In this document: positions 1-7,393 of the stretch, one piece after another
Layout: each line of letters starts with the position of its first letter
Position numbering within the stretch: the first letter of the stretch is position 1
Assembly: GCA_964636575.1 (NCBI GenBank)
Contig: CAZWSE010000069.1
Span: 1-17,782 of the forward strand
Reading direction: 5' to 3'
From: CAZWSE01 sp964636575
GTDB taxonomy: Bacteria > Pseudomonadota > Alphaproteobacteria > Rhodobacterales > Rhodobacteraceae
Length of the DNA stretch: 17,782 nt
The notes under the pieces: generated by a model
The model's input: the letters and a program-made list of their open reading frames with translations, nothing else
What the model was told of the DNA's origin: nothing
Database searches by the model: none
Program-made: the position numbers and the translations under genes

Positions 1-51
1 AATTGATTTGTAATCAATAGGTCCGCGGTTCGAGTCCGTGTGGGGGCACCA
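1..51 (+). tRNA. tRNA-Thr(TGT), 3' part (5' end outside window)
   Basis: The anticodon stem pairs positions 2-6 with 14-18 around a 7-base loop (7-13), whose bases 9-11 read TGT, the anticodon for threonine codon ACA. The T arm pairs 24-28 with 36-40, with one G-U pair, around the loop TTCGAGT. It is followed by the 3' acceptor strand (41-47), discriminator A48 and a genome-encoded CCA (49-51). The acceptor 5' strand and D arm are cut off by the window edge. Identity rests on the anticodon alone. Confidence 0.93.
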
Positions 52-109
52 TTTCAGCAAAAAACAAAACACAAGCCCTTTCGGCCATCTTCGCGTGGCA
101 AAGCACCCC

Positions 110-736
110 TCAATACAGCCGATCCGTTTCGTTAAACGCCATGCGGGCTTCGATTTCGTCCAGCGACATCTCCATCTCGCCGTGGTCTTTCAATGCGGTC
201 GCGTAGCTCGGCAGTCCGTCCGTCGACCCCCAGTGATCAGGTTGCCACATGGAAGATCGGATCATTGCTTTGCCGCAGTGATAAAAGGCCTCTTCGACCC
301 GCACCAGCAACACAAAATCAGGCCGATGCCCTTTTGCGCGTGTCAGATCACGCAGCGCGTCATCCCTGACAATCTGCGCCGTGCCGTTGATCCGAACCAC
401 CTCTTTGCGCTTGGGGACAACGCACATCATCCCCACATTCGGGTTTTCCAGCACATTCATGAAAGTGTCAGCCCTGTGGTTGCCGATCCTGTCCGGTATC
501 GCGAGCGTTTTGCGGTCCAGCACTTTAATGAATCCGGCCGGATCGCCTTTCGGCGACACATCCATTTGACCCTGTCCATTGCAGCTTGCGATGGTGACAA
601 AGGTCGTTTTCGCGATCCACGCAGCGATATGTGTATCAATGTGGTCGATCACTTTGTTGACCTGACTGGGGTGCATGTCCCCCAGATGGTCCTGCAGCTG
701 CGCGATAGACGTGACAGGTTTTTCAGCTTGATACAT
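110..736 (-). CDS. Pyridoxamine 5'-phosphate oxidase-family flavoprotein (MSMEG_1061-like)
   Basis: This 208-residue cytosolic protein has the split-barrel FMN-binding fold of the PPOX family. Recognisable stretches are DVSPKGDPAGF (residues 59-69), the IPDRIGNHRADTF segment (80-92) with the following NPNVGM, and a C-terminal YHCGKAMIRSSMW block around Cys134. This arrangement is typical of the MSMEG_1061 subgroup of FMN-dependent PPOX proteins, whose reactions are mostly unknown; true PdxH activity is not implied. I chose ATG at 736 because GGAG lies five bases upstream. A TTG at 754 would add six residues but has no better ribosome site. The gene is convergent with the tRNA and divergent from the alcohol dehydrogenase gene, so it is probably monocistronic. 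The long plus-strand open frame over it is an antisense shadow. Confidence 0.88.
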   Translation of the reverse strand: MYQAEKPVTSIAQLQDHLGDMHPSQVNKVIDHIDTHIAAWIAKTTFVTIASCNGQGQMDVSPKGDPAGFIKVLDRKTLAIPDRIGNHRADTFMNVLENPNVGMMCVVPKRKEVVRINGTAQIVRDDALRDLTRAKGHRPDFVLLVRVEEAFYHCGKAMIRSSMWQPDHWGSTDGLPSYATALKDHGEMEMSLDEIEARMAFNETDRLY

Positions 737-847
737 CCGAACTCCGGTTTTCAATGGTGTGACGCCTTCAGATAACGATGCCCTGATTGGCGGTGTTTGT
801 CATCTGCGAAGGGGATGATGGTGTTCCGGTTTGGCCCAAGCTAGGGT

Positions 848-875
848 TTGACAGACGCGCCACGCGGCGGATGAT
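848..875 (+). promoter_or_regulatory. Candidate sigma70-type promoter for the alcohol dehydrogenase gene
   Basis: A perfect TTGACA -35 box (848-853) is followed after 16 bases by GATGAT (870-875), four of six matches to TATAAT. This would place the start of transcription near 882 and leave a leader of about 39 nt before the TTG codon at 921. It lies in the 184-bp divergent gap 737-920, in which I see no gene. It is a pattern match only. Confidence 0.4.
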
Positions 876-908
876 GCACATATCCGGCGATTTGCCGCTC
901 GGAGTACG

Positions 909-914
909 AAAGGA
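909..914 (+). promoter_or_regulatory. Ribosome binding site that fixes a TTG start
   Basis: AAAGGA ends six bases before TTG at 921. No in-frame ATG occurs upstream near it; the ATGs at 871 and 874 are in another frame. The next family-conserved residues begin about 17 codons downstream, so the TTG start is the best choice. Confidence 0.6.
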
Positions 915-920
915 CAGTTC

Positions 921-2096
921 TTGCCGATAGACTTGCAGACCGACGGGATTGGCCGTGTGCAATCCCCGAAAGTGATCCGGATTGGCGGCGGTGTGGCCAA
1001 AGAGGTCGCCGAAGTACTGGAACAGCTTGGCCTGTCGCGGCCTTTGATCGTGACTGATACAAATCTTGTGGAACTCGGGCATGTCTCAACCGTCACGGAT
1101 GTTCTGGATGGCTCCAACATCGCTTGGGCGATCTTCGATGGGGTTGTCGAAGACCCGACGGATACCTGTGTTGATGCAGGTCTTACAGCCTTCCGTGGTG
1201 GTGATTTCGACTGCATCATCGGTCTGGGCGGGGGCAGTCCGATGGACACGGCCAAGGCGATCAGCTTTATGAGCGTCAACGCAGGCCATGTGCGCGATTA
1301 CAAAGCCCCGCGCCAAATCGACAAATGCGGCCCACCTGTGATTTTGATCCCCACGACCGGTGGCACAGGGTCTGAACTGACCCGCTGGTGCGTCATCACA
1401 GACACCGAAAAGACCGAGAAGTACAACCTTTCAGGCTTGGCCTGCGTTGCAACCGTTGCCTTGATCGACTGGACCTTCACAACAACCAAACCGTGGCGCA
1501 TTACAGCGGATACTGCCGTCGACAGCCTGACCCACGCGATGGAGGCTTACGTCAGCCGCAAAGCCTTCGCCTACACGGATGCCTTCGCCTTGGCCGCCAT
1601 GCCCGCAATCGCGTCCCATGTACGCAACGCCTGTGCGGAGCCTGAGAACGGCGAAGCACGCAACGCGTTGATGCTGGCAGCGGCCCAAGCGGGCATGGCT
1701 TTTTCAAATGCCTCTGTCGCCTTGGTCCACGGGATGAGCCGCCCCATTGGCGCGCATTTTCACGTCGCACACGGGCTTTCCAACGCGATGCTGCTGCCCG
1801 AGATCACAGATTTCTCGGTAAGCTCTGCCACATCGCGCTATGCCGACTGCGCGCGTGTGATGCACTTCGCAAGTGATACAGACAGTGATGACATCGCCTG
1901 CGGGCGACTTGTCGAAAACCTGCGCCTCCTGAACGCAGATCTAAAGGTGCCAAGTCCAAGCACATTGGGACATTCAGCCTCAAAGGAGACCTTCACGCTT
2001 ATGGCCCAGCAGGCGCTTGCCTCCGGCTCACCACAGAACAATCCCAAAGTGCCAAGTGAGGCCGAAATTGTAGCACTTTACGAGAAAATTTGGTGA
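921..2096 (+). CDS. Iron-containing (group III) alcohol dehydrogenase
   Basis: This 391-residue protein has the usual length and layout of metal-dependent alcohol dehydrogenases, which interconvert primary alcohols and aldehydes with NAD(P). The N-terminal Rossmann-like domain carries GGGSPMDTAK (residues 103-112) for dinucleotide binding, followed by PTTGGTGSE. The C-terminal helical domain supplies the expected metal ligands Asp201, His205, His270 and His284, with the same 4- and 14-residue spacings as E. coli FucO. In the GMxHP-type segment the second histidine of FucO-like enzymes is Arg274 (HGMSRPIGAHF), so it belongs to a distinct subgroup. The start is TTG, supported by AAAGGA. The lyase-like gene begins 40 bp downstream on the same strand and may be cotranscribed. 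The substrate cannot be inferred. Confidence 0.92.
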   Translation: MPIDLQTDGIGRVQSPKVIRIGGGVAKEVAEVLEQLGLSRPLIVTDTNLVELGHVSTVTDVLDGSNIAWAIFDGVVEDPTDTCVDAGLTAFRGGDFDCIIGLGGGSPMDTAKAISFMSVNAGHVRDYKAPRQIDKCGPPVILIPTTGGTGSELTRWCVITDTEKTEKYNLSGLACVATVALIDWTFTTTKPWRITADTAVDSLTHAMEAYVSRKAFAYTDAFALAAMPAIASHVRNACAEPENGEARNALMLAAAQAGMAFSNASVALVHGMSRPIGAHFHVAHGLSNAMLLPEITDFSVSSATSRYADCARVMHFASDTDSDDIACGRLVENLRLLNADLKVPSPSTLGHSASKETFTLMAQQALASGSPQNNPKVPSEAEIVALYEKIW

Positions 2097-2136
2097 AACT
2101 GGTCCGAGATGCCTGCGGCAAGGTTTGGAGCCTGCT

Positions 2137-2898
2137 ATGAAACTGTTCATACAGGCACTTAGCTTTCTTACAGTGTTTGGTCTGGCAGGGCCCGCGGTAG
2201 CGCAGTCGTTTAAGGATAATGACTGGACCACAGCCGTCTTTGCAAATTGCGGGTTGCCGAACTCAAAAGGCGGTGTGCCGGTTGTTGAGTGGTCGCGCAC
2301 AGGCCAAGATCGCAAACTCAGCTTTACGCTGCAAAAAGGGCAAGTCGGCACCTGTTTTACAGATGCAACCGCCCGCCACAGGGCACCCTATTGGGAACGG
2401 GCCGAGGTTCGTCAGGATGGAAACCTGCGGCTAGATGCGGTCAACACAATCTCGTTTGAGGCCACGTTTCAGTCCGGATTTCAGGGCAAACGTGAAAGCT
2501 TCTTTCAAATCCACAATTGGGGTCAAAGCTGCGATGCTTATCCACCCTTGATGCTCAAGTTCCATCGCGGGGCTTTGCAGGTCATGGCCCTGCGCGGGGT
2601 CAAGTCCACGGCGCAGCGGGTGATGCGACAGGGCAGGCATCGCAATGTTGTTTCAAGCGATTTCCAAGTGGCCGATCACTACGGAAAGCCAATCCGGTTT
2701 CGCATTGTGTTTGAAACCAAAGAACAAGGGCAGGGGACCATGAGCCTCTTCGCCAACGACATCCAACTGGTCAAAGACGCACGACTAGGCTTTGCAATCT
2801 GCGCCAAGCCACACATCAAGTTCGGGATCTACAGACCGGGTGGGACATCGGATACATCGCAGGTTGCTTTTGATGATCTTGTTATTGCGTCGCATTAG
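2137..2898 (+). CDS. Secreted polysaccharide-lyase-like protein (heparin lyase I / alginate lyase type jelly roll)
   Basis: This 253-residue protein has a signal peptide: Lys2, a hydrophobic core, and likely cleavage after Ala-Val-Ala22. It would therefore be periplasmic or secreted. Three motifs in the order seen in PL7-, PL13- and PL20-type beta-jelly-roll lyases are visible: RAEVR (88-92), QIH (124-126) and KFGIYR (238-243). In such lyases the Arg, Gln/His and Tyr form the active site that cleaves uronic-acid-containing glycans by beta-elimination, so all catalytic positions seem present. Four cysteines (38, 73, 132, 232) could form two disulfides. I start at ATG 2137 because GGAG lies six bases upstream; a TTG at 2125 only adds four residues. 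The substrate (alginate, glucuronan or another) is unknown, and no sugar transporter sits beside it. Confidence 0.72.
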   Translation: MKLFIQALSFLTVFGLAGPAVAQSFKDNDWTTAVFANCGLPNSKGGVPVVEWSRTGQDRKLSFTLQKGQVGTCFTDATARHRAPYWERAEVRQDGNLRLDAVNTISFEATFQSGFQGKRESFFQIHNWGQSCDAYPPLMLKFHRGALQVMALRGVKSTAQRVMRQGRHRNVVSSDFQVADHYGKPIRFRIVFETKEQGQGTMSLFANDIQLVKDARLGFAICAKPHIKFGIYRPGGTSDTSQVAFDDLVIASH

Positions 2899-3044
2899 AC
2901 TGATGGCCGTTTGCCTGTCGTCCCATGCGCCTCTTAGCCACCAAAGCGTCCACAAATCCCTTGCGTACACCACATATTGCAGATTGATATGACATGTGCG
3001 GCGTAACCGTTTCATGCACTAAACAACGAAAGCAGGGCCCCCTT
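2899..3044. other. 146-bp intergenic region upstream of the ThDP enzyme/cobQ pair
   Basis: No gene or strong hairpin is visible. A weak promoter-like pair (TTGCGT at 2961-2966 and TGATAT at 2985-2990, 18 bases apart) could drive the downstream pair, but the -10 match is poor. An in-frame ATG at 2994 lies in this gap, but AGCAGGG at 3031-3037 favours the ATG at 3045. Confidence 0.3.
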
Positions 3045-4712
3045 ATGTCACATCGAAACGGCGGTACGATCCTAGTGGAAAGCCTGACTGCGCTGGGCGC
3101 GACCCATAGCTTTGGCGTGCCCGGTGAAAGCTATCTCGCAGTGCTCGACGCGTTACACGACACCCAAGGTTCGCTTGATCTGACGCTCTGCCGCAACGAA
3201 GGCGGGGCGGCGTTCATGGCCGCAGCCTACGGCAAGCTGACCCGCACGCCGGGCTTGTGTTTTGTGACACGCGGACCGGGGGCGACCAACGCCTCCATCG
3301 GGGTCCATACGGCGATGCAAGACAGCGCGCCGATGATCCTCTTTGTGGGGCAGGTCGGCACAGACATGATCGGGCGCGAGGCGTTTCAGGAAATCGACTA
3401 CCGCGCGATGTTCGGCACAGTCGCCAAATGGGTCACCGAAATCGACCACGTTGACCGCATCCCCGAAGTCATCTCGCGCGCTTGGAGCACCGCCACCACC
3501 GGCAGACCCGGCCCGGTGGTCATCGCCTTGCCCGAAGACATGCTAACCGACACACCCAAAGCGAACCCACTGACCCGCAAAGCGCCCATGCATGAAGCCG
3601 CACCCGCGCCGGATGCCATTCAAACAACGGTTGCGATGCTGTCCGGCGCGAAACGCCCGCTCATCATCATGGGCGGCGGCGGATGGCAGAACGCAGGCAC
3701 GCAAGCCCTGCAATCCTTCGCTGAAACCAACGACATCCCCGTGCTCGCGGCTTTCCGGTATCAGGACCATTACAACAACCACCTGCAAACCTACGCAGGC
3801 GACGCAGGGGTCGGGATGAACCCCGCTACCAAAGACCTGATCAAAGAGGCCGATCTGATCCTCGCGATCAACATCCGCTTTGGTGAGATGACCACAGATG
3901 CCTACACGCTGATGGACGTCCCGAACCCGACCCAAACGCTGATCCACGTGCACGCGTCTGACCGCGAGATCGGCAAGATCTACCAGCCAGATCTGGGTAT
4001 TCACGCGGGACCAAACGCATTCGCGACAGCTTTGTCGGGTCACACAGTCAACGGCGACTGGAACACATGGCGCCAACACGCGCGCGCCGGATATGAGACC
4101 AGCCTCGATCTGCCCGATTTGCCCAGCCCCGTCGACATGGGCAAAGTCATGACCTACCTGCGGGGCAGGCTGCCAAAAGATGTGATCTTGACCAACGGGG
4201 CAGGCAACTTTGCGGTCTGGCCAAACAAGTTCTTCCCCTTCGGGCCAGACCAAAGGCTGCTCGCGCCGCAATCAGGGGCCATGGGCTACGGGGTGCCAGC
4301 AGCCATCGCGGCCAAAGTCACTTATCCAGACCGTACCGTCCTCTGTTTCGCAGGCGACGGGGATTTCCAGATGAACTGCACCGAACTTGGGTCAGCCATG
4401 CAAGCAGGCGCGCAACCCATCATCCTGATCCTTAACAACGGCACCTACGGGACCATAAGAATGCACCAGGAACGCACCTATCCGGCGCGGGTGTCGGGCA
4501 CCACGTTGGAAAACCCCGACTTCGCAATGCTCGCCCGATCCTACGGGTTCCACGGCGAACGGGTGGAAACGACGGCGGATTTTGAAGCCGCCTTTGAAAG
4601 GGCACTGGCCAGCAAAACAGGCGCGGTCCTTGATCTCAACATCGCAGCCGAAGCGCTTAGCCCGCGTCAAACCCTCAGCCAGATGCGCGCGGCAGGACAG
4701 TCCAAAGCGTGA
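3045..4712 (+). CDS. Thiamine-diphosphate-dependent enzyme, acetolactate-synthase-like
   Basis: This 555-residue protein has the three-domain layout of the ALS/pyruvate oxidase superfamily. The N-terminal PYR domain carries the conserved activating glutamate (Glu52 in CRNEGGAAF). The middle domain (about 190-340) is of the FAD/ADP type. The C-terminal PP domain carries the ThDP/metal motif, starting GDG at 437-439 and ending NN at 464-465. Such enzymes decarboxylate 2-oxo acids and transfer or release the resulting aldehyde unit. The protein is not a clear IlvB: no regulatory ilvH-type gene is adjacent, and I cannot assign the substrate. Start ATG 3045 has a purine-rich AGCAGGG upstream. Its stop codon overlaps the GTG start of cobQ (GTGA), implying translational coupling. 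A role connected with the cobamide pathway is possible but only suggested by position. Confidence 0.88.
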   Translation: MSHRNGGTILVESLTALGATHSFGVPGESYLAVLDALHDTQGSLDLTLCRNEGGAAFMAAAYGKLTRTPGLCFVTRGPGATNASIGVHTAMQDSAPMILFVGQVGTDMIGREAFQEIDYRAMFGTVAKWVTEIDHVDRIPEVISRAWSTATTGRPGPVVIALPEDMLTDTPKANPLTRKAPMHEAAPAPDAIQTTVAMLSGAKRPLIIMGGGGWQNAGTQALQSFAETNDIPVLAAFRYQDHYNNHLQTYAGDAGVGMNPATKDLIKEADLILAINIRFGEMTTDAYTLMDVPNPTQTLIHVHASDREIGKIYQPDLGIHAGPNAFATALSGHTVNGDWNTWRQHARAGYETSLDLPDLPSPVDMGKVMTYLRGRLPKDVILTNGAGNFAVWPNKFFPFGPDQRLLAPQSGAMGYGVPAAIAAKVTYPDRTVLCFAGDGDFQMNCTELGSAMQAGAQPIILILNNGTYGTIRMHQERTYPARVSGTTLENPDFAMLARSYGFHGERVETTADFEAAFERALASKTGAVLDLNIAAEALSPRQTLSQMRAAGQSKA

Positions 4713-6202
4713 CGCAAGCCAGCCAGACAGCGAAAGCCTTGATGATCCAAGGCACAGGCTCGGATGTGGGCAAATCAGTGCTGGTCGCAGGGCTGTGCCG
4801 GATCGCGCGCAGACGGGGTTTGCGGGTGGCCCCCTTCAAGCCGCAGAACATGTCCAACAACGCGGCGGCCTGTGCAGATGGCGGCGAAATTGGCCGCGCG
4901 CAAGCCCTGCAAGCCCGCGCTGCAGGTGTGCCATTGCATGTGGATTTCAATCCGGTTCTCTTAAAACCCCAAAGCGACAGCACGGCCCAAGTCGTGGTGC
5001 ATGGCAAGCCGCTGCGCACAATGGAAGCGGCGGATTATTTCACCCGTGGCGAGACACTGATCCAACCTGTGCTCGACAGCTTTCACAGGCTTGCGGACGA
5101 TTATGATCTGATCCTTGTAGAAGGGGCGGGCAGCCCCGCGGAAATCAACCTGCGCGACCGCGACATTGCAAACATGGGGTTTGCCCGTGCAGCAGGCGTT
5201 CCGGTGTGCCTTGTAGGCGACATTGAAAAAGGCGGGGTGATTGCCAGTATCGTTGGCACGAAAGAGGTGATTGATCCCGCCGATGCCGCCATGATCACGT
5301 CATGCATCGTCAACAAATTTCGCGGCGACATACGGTTGTTCGACCAAGGGGTCGTTGAAATTGAACAGCGCTCCGGCTGGCCCTGCATAGGTGTCGTGCC
5401 ATGGATACATGCAACCGCGCGATTGCCCGCAGAAGACGCCGTGACCCTGTCAAAGCCTGATCCTAAATCCACAGGCAAACTGCGCATCGCGGCCCCGATG
5501 CTGTCGCGGATTGCCAATTTTGATGATGCAGACCCCTTGCGGCTAGAGCCTGACGTTGATTTCGGATGGATCCCCCCCGGCCAAGCCATTCCCCGCGATG
5601 TGGATGCGATCATTCTGTTCGGCACCAAATCGACCTTGGGCGATCTGGATTTCTTGCGGGCGCAAGGCTGGGATCACGATATCATCGCCCATGCGCGGGC
5701 AGGGGGGCATGTTCTGGGGTTATGTGGGGGGTACCAGATGCTCGGGCAAAAGCTGTCCGACCCTGACGGCCTTGATGGCCCTGCCGGAGACCGTGCCGGG
5801 CTGGGGTTGCTGAATATCTCGACGGTGATGACAGGCGCAAAAACGGTCCGCCCTGTCACAGGGCACTGCGCAGTGACGCAGGCCAAGCTTGAAGGCTACG
5901 AAATCCATTTGGGCGAAACGACGGGCGCAGACTGCAATCAGCCGATGCTGACTTTGCCCGATGGCAACGACGGTGCGCGCAGCCCCGATGGGCGGGTCGA
6001 AGGCACCTATGTGCACGGTCTCTTTGCGTCGGACGCATACCGCTCGAACTGGCTCAACCGGATCAAGACAGGTGTCTCATCCGGTCTGTCCTATGAGGCC
6101 GACGTTGAGGCCGCACTTGATGCGCTCGCCGACGGCTTGGAAGAGGCATTGGATATAGATCGTCTCCTTGCCTCTGCGCAGCCCGTTGGTTGGCAACCCT
6201 AG
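4709..6202 (+). CDS. cobQ: Cobyric acid synthase (adenosylcobyrinate a,c-diamide amidotransferase)
   Basis: This 497-residue cytosolic glutamine amidotransferase performs ATP-dependent amidation of carboxylates b, d, e and g of adenosylcobyrinic acid a,c-diamide in B12 synthesis. The N-terminal synthetase domain has the P-loop GTGSDVGKS (residues 15-23), the signature FKPQNMSNN (43-51) and VEGAGSPAEINL. The C-terminal triad-type GATase domain has the nucleophile Cys339 in GLCGGYQML and the catalytic His436 in EGTYVHGLF. Length and motif order match CobQ/CbiP, not CobB. The GTG start overlaps the stop of the upstream ThDP enzyme by four bases. No other cob gene is in the window, so cobQ is separated from the rest of the pathway here. 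Confidence 0.96.
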   Translation: MTQASQTAKALMIQGTGSDVGKSVLVAGLCRIARRRGLRVAPFKPQNMSNNAAACADGGEIGRAQALQARAAGVPLHVDFNPVLLKPQSDSTAQVVVHGKPLRTMEAADYFTRGETLIQPVLDSFHRLADDYDLILVEGAGSPAEINLRDRDIANMGFARAAGVPVCLVGDIEKGGVIASIVGTKEVIDPADAAMITSCIVNKFRGDIRLFDQGVVEIEQRSGWPCIGVVPWIHATARLPAEDAVTLSKPDPKSTGKLRIAAPMLSRIANFDDADPLRLEPDVDFGWIPPGQAIPRDVDAIILFGTKSTLGDLDFLRAQGWDHDIIAHARAGGHVLGLCGGYQMLGQKLSDPDGLDGPAGDRAGLGLLNISTVMTGAKTVRPVTGHCAVTQAKLEGYEIHLGETTGADCNQPMLTLPDGNDGARSPDGRVEGTYVHGLFASDAYRSNWLNRIKTGVSSGLSYEADVEAALDALADGLEEALDIDRLLASAQPVGWQP

Positions 6203-6263
6203 CCCCAAAGAAAGCTGCGCATTAACCCAAGGGCACTTCCGCTTTTAACCTGAACCATGAGAC

Positions 6264-6280
6264 TGGCCGCATATCGGCCA
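6264..6280. promoter_or_regulatory. Palindrome upstream of the ABC operon, possible operator
   Basis: TGGCCG (6264-6269) and CGGCCA (6275-6280) form a perfect 6-bp inverted repeat around a 5-base centre, about 30 bases before the substrate-binding protein start. Two direct TTAACC copies (6222-6227 and 6245-6250) lie upstream in the same 106-bp gap. No convincing -35/-10 pair or riboswitch is visible. Function as an operator is a guess. Confidence 0.3.
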
Positions 6281-6308
6281 AGACCAAACCGATCAGGGAG
6301 GATCATCA

Positions 6309-7331
6309 ATGACACATCTCAATCGACGCCACGCGCTTACATTGCTTGGCGGGGCGGCAGCGGCCAGTAGCTTGGCCACACCTGCGCTTGCTATGAACAA
6401 AAAGATCACCGTGGGCGCACTGCGTTTTACCAGCCACTCAGGCAGCTTCGTCGCTTTTGAGCGCGGATATTTCGCCGAGGCCGGGTTGGACGTAGAAATG
6501 AAATTCTTCCAAGCCGCCCAACCTATGGCCGTCGCCATTGCATCGGGTGATGTGGATTATGCTGTTACAGCGATGTCTGGCGGTTTGATTTCATTGGCCG
6601 ACAAAGGGGCGATCAAAGTGATCGGCGGTGCCTTATCCGAAGAGCCCGGCATTGATGGTCAGAAAATTCTGGCATCTGATGCAGCGTTTCAGGCCGGATT
6701 GACCTCGCCCAAGATGCTCGATGGCAAAACCTTCGGAATGTCCACCGCAGGCTCCAGCTTTCATTACATGGGCTCAAAAGTGGCCGAAGCGGAAGGCGCC
6801 AAGATGACCTTTAAACCACTGCAAAAAGTCGGCGCGATCATCGGGGCGCTGAAGTCCGGCCAGATCGATGCATGGTCCATCGTGCCACATATCGCCAAGC
6901 CATTGGCCGGATCGGGTGCCGTTCACATCATCGGCAGCATCGCGGATTATCTGCCCAACTATCAGGTCACAACTGTCTTTACTTCGGCAAAGAACGCAGC
7001 GGACGAAAAAGGCATGACCGGCGATTTTCTGGGCGGGTTCTCCAAAGGCGTGGCCGATTACAACGCAGCCATGATCGACAAGGCTGGCGGCGACGAAGGC
7101 GTCATCGACATGGCCACCTTGATCCACAAATACGTCTATACGGACCGCCCGTTTGAAAAAGCGTCCAAGTCGATCATCAACGGCACCATGCGCCTGAACG
7201 AAGGGGCCGCGCTGAATGTGGCGTCGATTGAAGACCAGTTGAAATGGTTCCAATCCGAAGGCTTGGTGGGGGGCGACATCACGCTCGACACCGTTGTGGA
7301 CGGGTCTTACGTCAAAACGATGGGCGCTTGA
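6309..7331 (+). CDS. ABC transporter periplasmic substrate-binding protein (SsuA/TauA/NMT1-like)
   Basis: This 340-residue precursor starts with a twin-arginine-like leader (NRRHALTLL, Arg6-Arg7), a hydrophobic alanine-rich stretch and a likely cleavage site after ALA28, so export may use the Tat route. The mature part has the type II binding-protein pattern of the SsuA/NMT1 family: an early GALRFTSHSGSFVAFERGYF stretch, then FAEAGLDVEM, and LADKGAIKVIGGA. Such proteins capture sulfonates, taurine, nitrate or thiamine-precursor-like ligands for import; the ligand here is not determinable. GGGAGG at 6296-6301 is a strong ribosome site seven bases before ATG. It is the first gene of an operon with an ATPase, a permease and an aminotransferase, and is followed by a terminator-like hairpin. 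Confidence 0.9.
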   Translation: MTHLNRRHALTLLGGAAAASSLATPALAMNKKITVGALRFTSHSGSFVAFERGYFAEAGLDVEMKFFQAAQPMAVAIASGDVDYAVTAMSGGLISLADKGAIKVIGGALSEEPGIDGQKILASDAAFQAGLTSPKMLDGKTFGMSTAGSSFHYMGSKVAEAEGAKMTFKPLQKVGAIIGALKSGQIDAWSIVPHIAKPLAGSGAVHIIGSIADYLPNYQVTTVFTSAKNAADEKGMTGDFLGGFSKGVADYNAAMIDKAGGDEGVIDMATLIHKYVYTDRPFEKASKSIINGTMRLNEGAALNVASIEDQLKWFQSEGLVGGDITLDTVVDGSYVKTMGA

Positions 7332-7348
7332 TGCGGCGCGCTATAGCC

Positions 7349-7377
7349 AAGGGGCGGCCATACGCGCTGCCCCTTTT
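7349..7377 (+). terminator. Intercistronic terminator-like hairpin after the substrate-binding protein gene
   Basis: AAGGGGC (7349-7355) pairs with GCCCCTT (7369-7375) around a 13-base loop, and the 3' arm runs into four T residues (7374-7377). Position between the binding protein and the ATPase gene suggests partial termination or mRNA 3'-end protection, giving more binding protein than transporter. Such an arrangement is common in ABC uptake operons. Confidence 0.5.
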
Positions 7378-7393
7378 GTGGCGGGGTCCCTAA

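Noticed and set aside
1..51. tRNA-Thr 3' end as an attachment site of an integrated element
   Set aside because: No integrase and no repeat of the tRNA 3' end was seen elsewhere in the window.
38..775. 245-codon plus-strand open frame
   Set aside because: It is antisense to the PPOX-family gene, starts within the tRNA end, and its translation has no recognisable family motifs.
2994..3044. Upstream in-frame ATG start for the ThDP enzyme
   Set aside because: The added 17 residues are not family-like and the ribosome site AGCAGGG supports ATG 3045.
3543..4271. 242-codon minus-strand open frame inside the ThDP enzyme gene
   Set aside because: It overlaps a gene with clear family motifs and shows no motif or ribosome site of its own.
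6203..6308. Thiamine or cobalamin riboswitch upstream of the ABC operon
   Set aside because: The gap is only 106 bp and shows no conserved TPP-box or B12-box sequence, only a short palindrome.
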